DNA of 64,000 nt from an uncultured Eubacterium sp. (lineage in GTDB: Bacteria; Bacillota_A; Clostridia; Lachnospirales; Lachnospiraceae). Positions 61,294-64,000 of the stretch are shown here, one piece after another (positions within the stretch are counted from its first letter, which is position 1; each line of letters opens with the position of its first letter). The translations under genes were made by a program, and so were the position numbers. The notes under the pieces were generated by a model, which was given only the letters and a program-made list of their open reading frames with translations, was not told the DNA's origin and made no database searches. The stretch spans positions 1 through 64,000 of the forward strand of contig CAJUSH010000011.1 of NCBI GenBank assembly GCA_910589045.1, read 5' to 3'.

Positions 61294-62412
61294 TCATAAA
61301 CTTGTGTTCCGGCCCGCCGGTTTTTTCCTCGTCTTCTCCCGGCCATACGAGGCTGCTGCGGCTGCTCCTTTTTCTCCTCCGGCTTTGGCCAGAAGAAAAA
61401 CGGAAAAAACAGAGCCCCTGCCCGGCTCCGATACGACCTTGATATAGCCGCCCTGCCGTGTGATAATCTCCCGCGCCAGATAAAGGCCGATGCCCACCCC
61501 CGGCTCGCTGTGCACCTCCGCTTCCCGGTAAAAGCGCCGGAAGATGGCCGCCTGGCTGCACTCGCAAATGCCCTTGCCGGTATCGGCCACGTCCAGCTTG
61601 ACATACATCTCCCACTGCTCCACCGAAACCCGGATCTTGCCGCCCGGCGGCGTATATTTCACCGCGTTGTCCAAAAGATTAAACAGCGCCTCCGCCGTCC
61701 ACTTGCTGTCATGGGGCAGGCACAGATCCTCCGGGCACTGCACGGTCACGGAAATATCCTTATTTTCCGCCGCATAGACAATGCCGCTGCAGGCCGTGGC
61801 CAGCGTATTGATCAGCGGCGTGTTTTTCTTTTCCAGCTGGATCGTCCCGGTTTCCAGCCGGGAGGTTTCCACCAGGACCTGGAAGAGAAATTCCAGCTTG
61901 TCGCTCTGGCTGCGGATTCCCTGCAGAAACTCCCTCTGCTCCTGCGGCGTGACGGGCTTTGTCAGCAGCGTGTCGATGACCATTTTCAGATTGCTCACCG
62001 GCGTTTTCACCTGATGGGACACGTCCGACACCAGCATTTGAAGCTCCCGGCGTTCCGCATCCACCTTGCGCCGGTTTTCCTGCATGATATCGTAGAGGCG
62101 GGAAAGCCGGCTGCTGATGCGGGCAAACAGCGTTTCGCTGTCGTCCGGGCGCCCCGGCTCCCCGTCCCCGTTGATCATACCATCCACCATCCGGCACAAA
62201 TCGCCGGTAAAAACGGACAGCCGCCTTCCGAAGAAAAAGATCAGCAGAAACAGCCAGCCAAGGGCACAGGCAGTTAGAAGTACGCCGCATGAGAGTACCT
62301 CCGCACTCCCCGTCAGACGATACAGGCCCGCTGCAAGTGCCAGCATGGAAAGCGCCTCCCCGGCTGCGGTGAGCAGACACAGCGCTTTGACCGAAAGACG
62401 CTCCGACATCAT
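61294..62412 (-). CDS. Sensor histidine kinase
   Basis: A 372-residue membrane kinase. Two helices near the N-terminus (about 10-30 and 38-62) with very little outside sequence, HAMP-like segment, HisKA LVSDVSHQVKTPVSNLKMVI, and HATPase boxes LFNLLDNAVKYTPPGG, DVADTGKGI and GVGIGLYLA. The tiny external loop suggests intramembrane or membrane-stress sensing. The ATG overlaps the regulator stop (62409-62412). The C-terminal tail after about 345 (GEKGAAAAASYGREKTRKK) is unusual: basic and Ala-rich. Confidence 0.92.
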   Translation of the reverse strand: MMSERLSVKALCLLTAAGEALSMLALAAGLYRLTGSAEVLSCGVLLTACALGWLFLLIFFFGRRLSVFTGDLCRMVDGMINGDGEPGRPDDSETLFARISSRLSRLYDIMQENRRKVDAERRELQMLVSDVSHQVKTPVSNLKMVIDTLLTKPVTPQEQREFLQGIRSQSDKLEFLFQVLVETSRLETGTIQLEKKNTPLINTLATACSGIVYAAENKDISVTVQCPEDLCLPHDSKWTAEALFNLLDNAVKYTPPGGKIRVSVEQWEMYVKLDVADTGKGICECSQAAIFRRFYREAEVHSEPGVGIGLYLAREIITRQGGYIKVVSEPGRGSVFSVFLLAKAGGEKGAAAAASYGREKTRKKPAGRNTSL

Positions 62413-63098
62413 TTCCTGTCACCTCCCATCCACTGATAGCCGATTCCGTAAATTGTCTTGATGTAGGTATCGCCGTCTTTTTCAATTTTTCCGCGTATGC
62501 GGCTGACGGAAGTGGTCAGCGTGTGCTCGTCCACAAACCTTTCGTCGATATCCCACAGTCTTTCCAAAAGCTGCTGCCTTGTCAGGACCTGCTTCGGATT
62601 TCTGCTGAACAGCCGCAGCATTTTGTATTCCATCGGGGAAAGCGCAAGCGGCTTTCCGTTCAGCGATGCCGTCTGCCGGGAAAAGTCGAGAAACAGGCAG
62701 CCATCGTTATAAACCTCCTCCTGCGGCCGGTGGTGCGCAAGCATCGCGAACATGGCACGGATTTTCCGCTGCAGCGCCCCGATGGAAAAGGGCTTTGTAA
62801 TATAGTCCACCGCCCCTACCTCATAGCCGCGTATCTCATCGCTCTCCTGATCATTGGCGGTCAGAAAAATTACAAGCGTATCCGGATGCTCCGGCTTGAT
62901 GAGTCTGCACAGATCATATCCGTTTCCGTCCGGCAGATTGATATCCAGAAGAACCAGATCATACGCCGTCTGCTTCAGCAGACCGACGGCAGTCCCGGCG
63001 TTCGCCGCCGATGTGACATGATACCCCTCCAGCGTCAGATTATAGGTCAGTGTCTTATTTAAAAGCGTATCGTCCTCCACAAGCAAAATTTCTTTCAT
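62409..63098 (-). CDS. OmpR-family response regulator
   Basis: A 229-residue regulator. Receiver: EILLVEDDTLLNKTL, Asp in LVLLDINLPDGNGYDLC, Thr in VIFLTANDQES and YITKPFSIGAL. C-terminal winged helix: LSPMEYKMLRLFSRNPKQVLTRQQLLERLWD, then TTSVSRIRGKIEKDGDTYIKTIYGIGYQW. Coupled to the kinase downstream. It should bind DNA as a phosphorylated dimer; the target genes are not shown, although no transporter lies beside it. Confidence 0.95.
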   Translation of the reverse strand: MKEILLVEDDTLLNKTLTYNLTLEGYHVTSAANAGTAVGLLKQTAYDLVLLDINLPDGNGYDLCRLIKPEHPDTLVIFLTANDQESDEIRGYEVGAVDYITKPFSIGALQRKIRAMFAMLAHHRPQEEVYNDGCLFLDFSRQTASLNGKPLALSPMEYKMLRLFSRNPKQVLTRQQLLERLWDIDERFVDEHTLTTSVSRIRGKIEKDGDTYIKTIYGIGYQWMGGDRK

Positions 63099-63304
63099 GG
63101 CCCCTCCTTCTTTTATTTTCGGTATAGTATAACTAAAAACCAGTCAGACCCGCGTTGATCCCCATCCGATCAGTCCTGACGGACCCGGCTGCTTTGCGCG
63201 CCGCGCGCAGTGGGGCTCATCAGCCATTCTATCACGTAAGGTGCAGAGCGTCAAAAAGGATTTTGACATAATAAATTATATCATTTCACAAAGGAGGCAT
63301 TCCC

Positions 63305-64000
63305 ATGAAAAACCTGACAGAACACATCCAAAATTACCTGACCTTTTGCAGCGCCCAGAAATGCCTGGACGAAAAAACCTTAAAGGCCTACCGCATTGAC
63401 CTTCGGCAATTCTCCGAGCAGCTTCCGACCGCAGAAATCACGGCAATCACACCCCTTTTACTGGAGAGCTATATCGCGGAGCTTCACCGGCGCTACAAGC
63501 CCAGAACCGTGAAACGGAAAATTGCCTCGGTAAAGGCCCTCTTCCACTATTTTGAATACCGGGAGCTGATCGATCAAAATCCCTTTCACAAAATGCAGAT
63601 ACGCTACCGGGAGCCGGTCATCCTCCCGAAAACGATCCCTCTGCACACGGTGGAGGCGTTTCTTGCCGCCATCTACCGCATGCAGACGGATGCCAAAACC
63701 GAATACCAGCGGCGAAACGCCCTGCGGGACGCCGCCGTCGCGGAGCTTTTATTTGCAACCGGCATGAGAATCTGCGAGCTTTGCGCACTGAAGGACAGTG
63801 ATGTAAATCTGCATGAGGGAATTGTCCTCATATACGGAAAGGGGGACAAGGAGCGCTGCGTCCAGATCGGAAGCAGGGAGGTTCTCTCCATCCTGCAAAA
63901 ATACCGAAGCGCTTTTTATACGCAAATCCAATCCTGCACCAGCTTTTTCACCAATCAGTCCGGTAAATCCCTTTCCGACCAGGCGGTGCGCAGAATGATA
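63305..64000 (+). CDS. XerC/XerD-like tyrosine recombinase, 3' end outside window
   Basis: 232 codons of an integrase running off the right edge. Start ATG 63305 has AAAGGAGGC. SAM-like core-binding domain (YLTFCSAQKCLDEKTLKAYRIDL, KRKIASVKALFHYFEY), then the start of the catalytic domain with LLFATGMRICELCALKDSDV (the first Arg) and YGKGDKERCVQIGSRE (Lys). The HxxR, His and Tyr segments are not in view. Length and layout fit XerC/D, but a phage or integron integrase cannot be excluded. Confidence 0.85.
   Translation, partial: MKNLTEHIQNYLTFCSAQKCLDEKTLKAYRIDLRQFSEQLPTAEITAITPLLLESYIAELHRRYKPRTVKRKIASVKALFHYFEYRELIDQNPFHKMQIRYREPVILPKTIPLHTVEAFLAAIYRMQTDAKTEYQRRNALRDAAVAELLFATGMRICELCALKDSDVNLHEGIVLIYGKGDKERCVQIGSREVLSILQKYRSAFYTQIQSCTSFFTNQSGKSLSDQAVRRMI

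Noticed and set aside
1..64000. CRISPR arrays, rRNA genes or complete prophage
   Set aside because: No spaced direct-repeat array, no rRNA sequence and no phage structural genes were seen on reading both strands.

Overview
The window looks like a chromosomal segment of a spore-forming, butyrate-producing anaerobic Firmicute, most likely Lachnospiraceae. The evidence is spoVA genes with a forespore-type promoter, a Spo0A-like regulator, a SleB-type hydrolase, a thl-hbd-bcd-etfBA operon with a Rex operator, a CIRCE-controlled clpB, strong AGGAGG ribosome sites and a domain-permuted GH3 enzyme. Species is not assignable from sequence alone.

Layout. 1-132: two tRNAs (Met- or Ile2-type CAT, cut by the window edge; Glu TTC). 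263-4216: a solute-binding lipoprotein and a hybrid histidine kinase in one operon with a consensus promoter. 4483-6466: a repeat-rich lipoprotein, spoVAE, spoVAD. 6657-12069: dinB, a secreted nuclease lipoprotein, two unknown genes, a four-helix protein, an alpha/beta hydrolase. 12333-15379: a tiny minus-strand transcription unit, an HD-GYP phosphodiesterase, an NhaC antiporter. 15586-17290: a GHKL-type sensor kinase preceded by a 17-codon ORF with a perfect Shine-Dalgarno, its own promoter and its own terminator, which is the best candidate here for an undescribed signalling system. 17567-18546: spoVAB, a short spoVAA and a new 51-residue membrane protein behind a sigma-G-like promoter. 18619-20500: nagB-nagA for amino-sugar catabolism.

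20564-22718 is a run of three broken genes (BglG-type regulator, cutC, yitT) fused end to end. 22873-28452 is the butyrate operon without crotonase. 28666-31359: a SleB-type hydrolase and a degenerate HD-GYP protein. 31602-35370 is an integrated element with three tyrosine recombinases plus a TnpC-like protein in overlapping frames. 35578-46027 holds housekeeping genes: a deoxyinosine glycosylase, mnmA, carB without carA, an Mrp ATPase, an aldo/keto reductase, an aminotransferase and rarA.

46620-48661: a frameshifted FIST sensor next to a soluble chemoreceptor. 48863-53176: a polysaccharide deacetylase, clpB (CIRCE) and a Spo0A paralogue. 53394-64000: a DUF11 protein behind a sigma-K-like promoter, an alanine/sodium symporter, a PH-domain protein, an M18 peptidase, the permuted GH3, a TtcA-like enzyme, an OmpR-type two-component pair, and the start of a XerC/D-like recombinase at the right edge.

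A dispersed intergenic element (74 identical bases at 4315 and 37399, with a longer copy at 37393-37550) recurs in the window. No CRISPR array, rRNA or complete prophage is visible. All functional statements are from reading the sequence; no database search was run.
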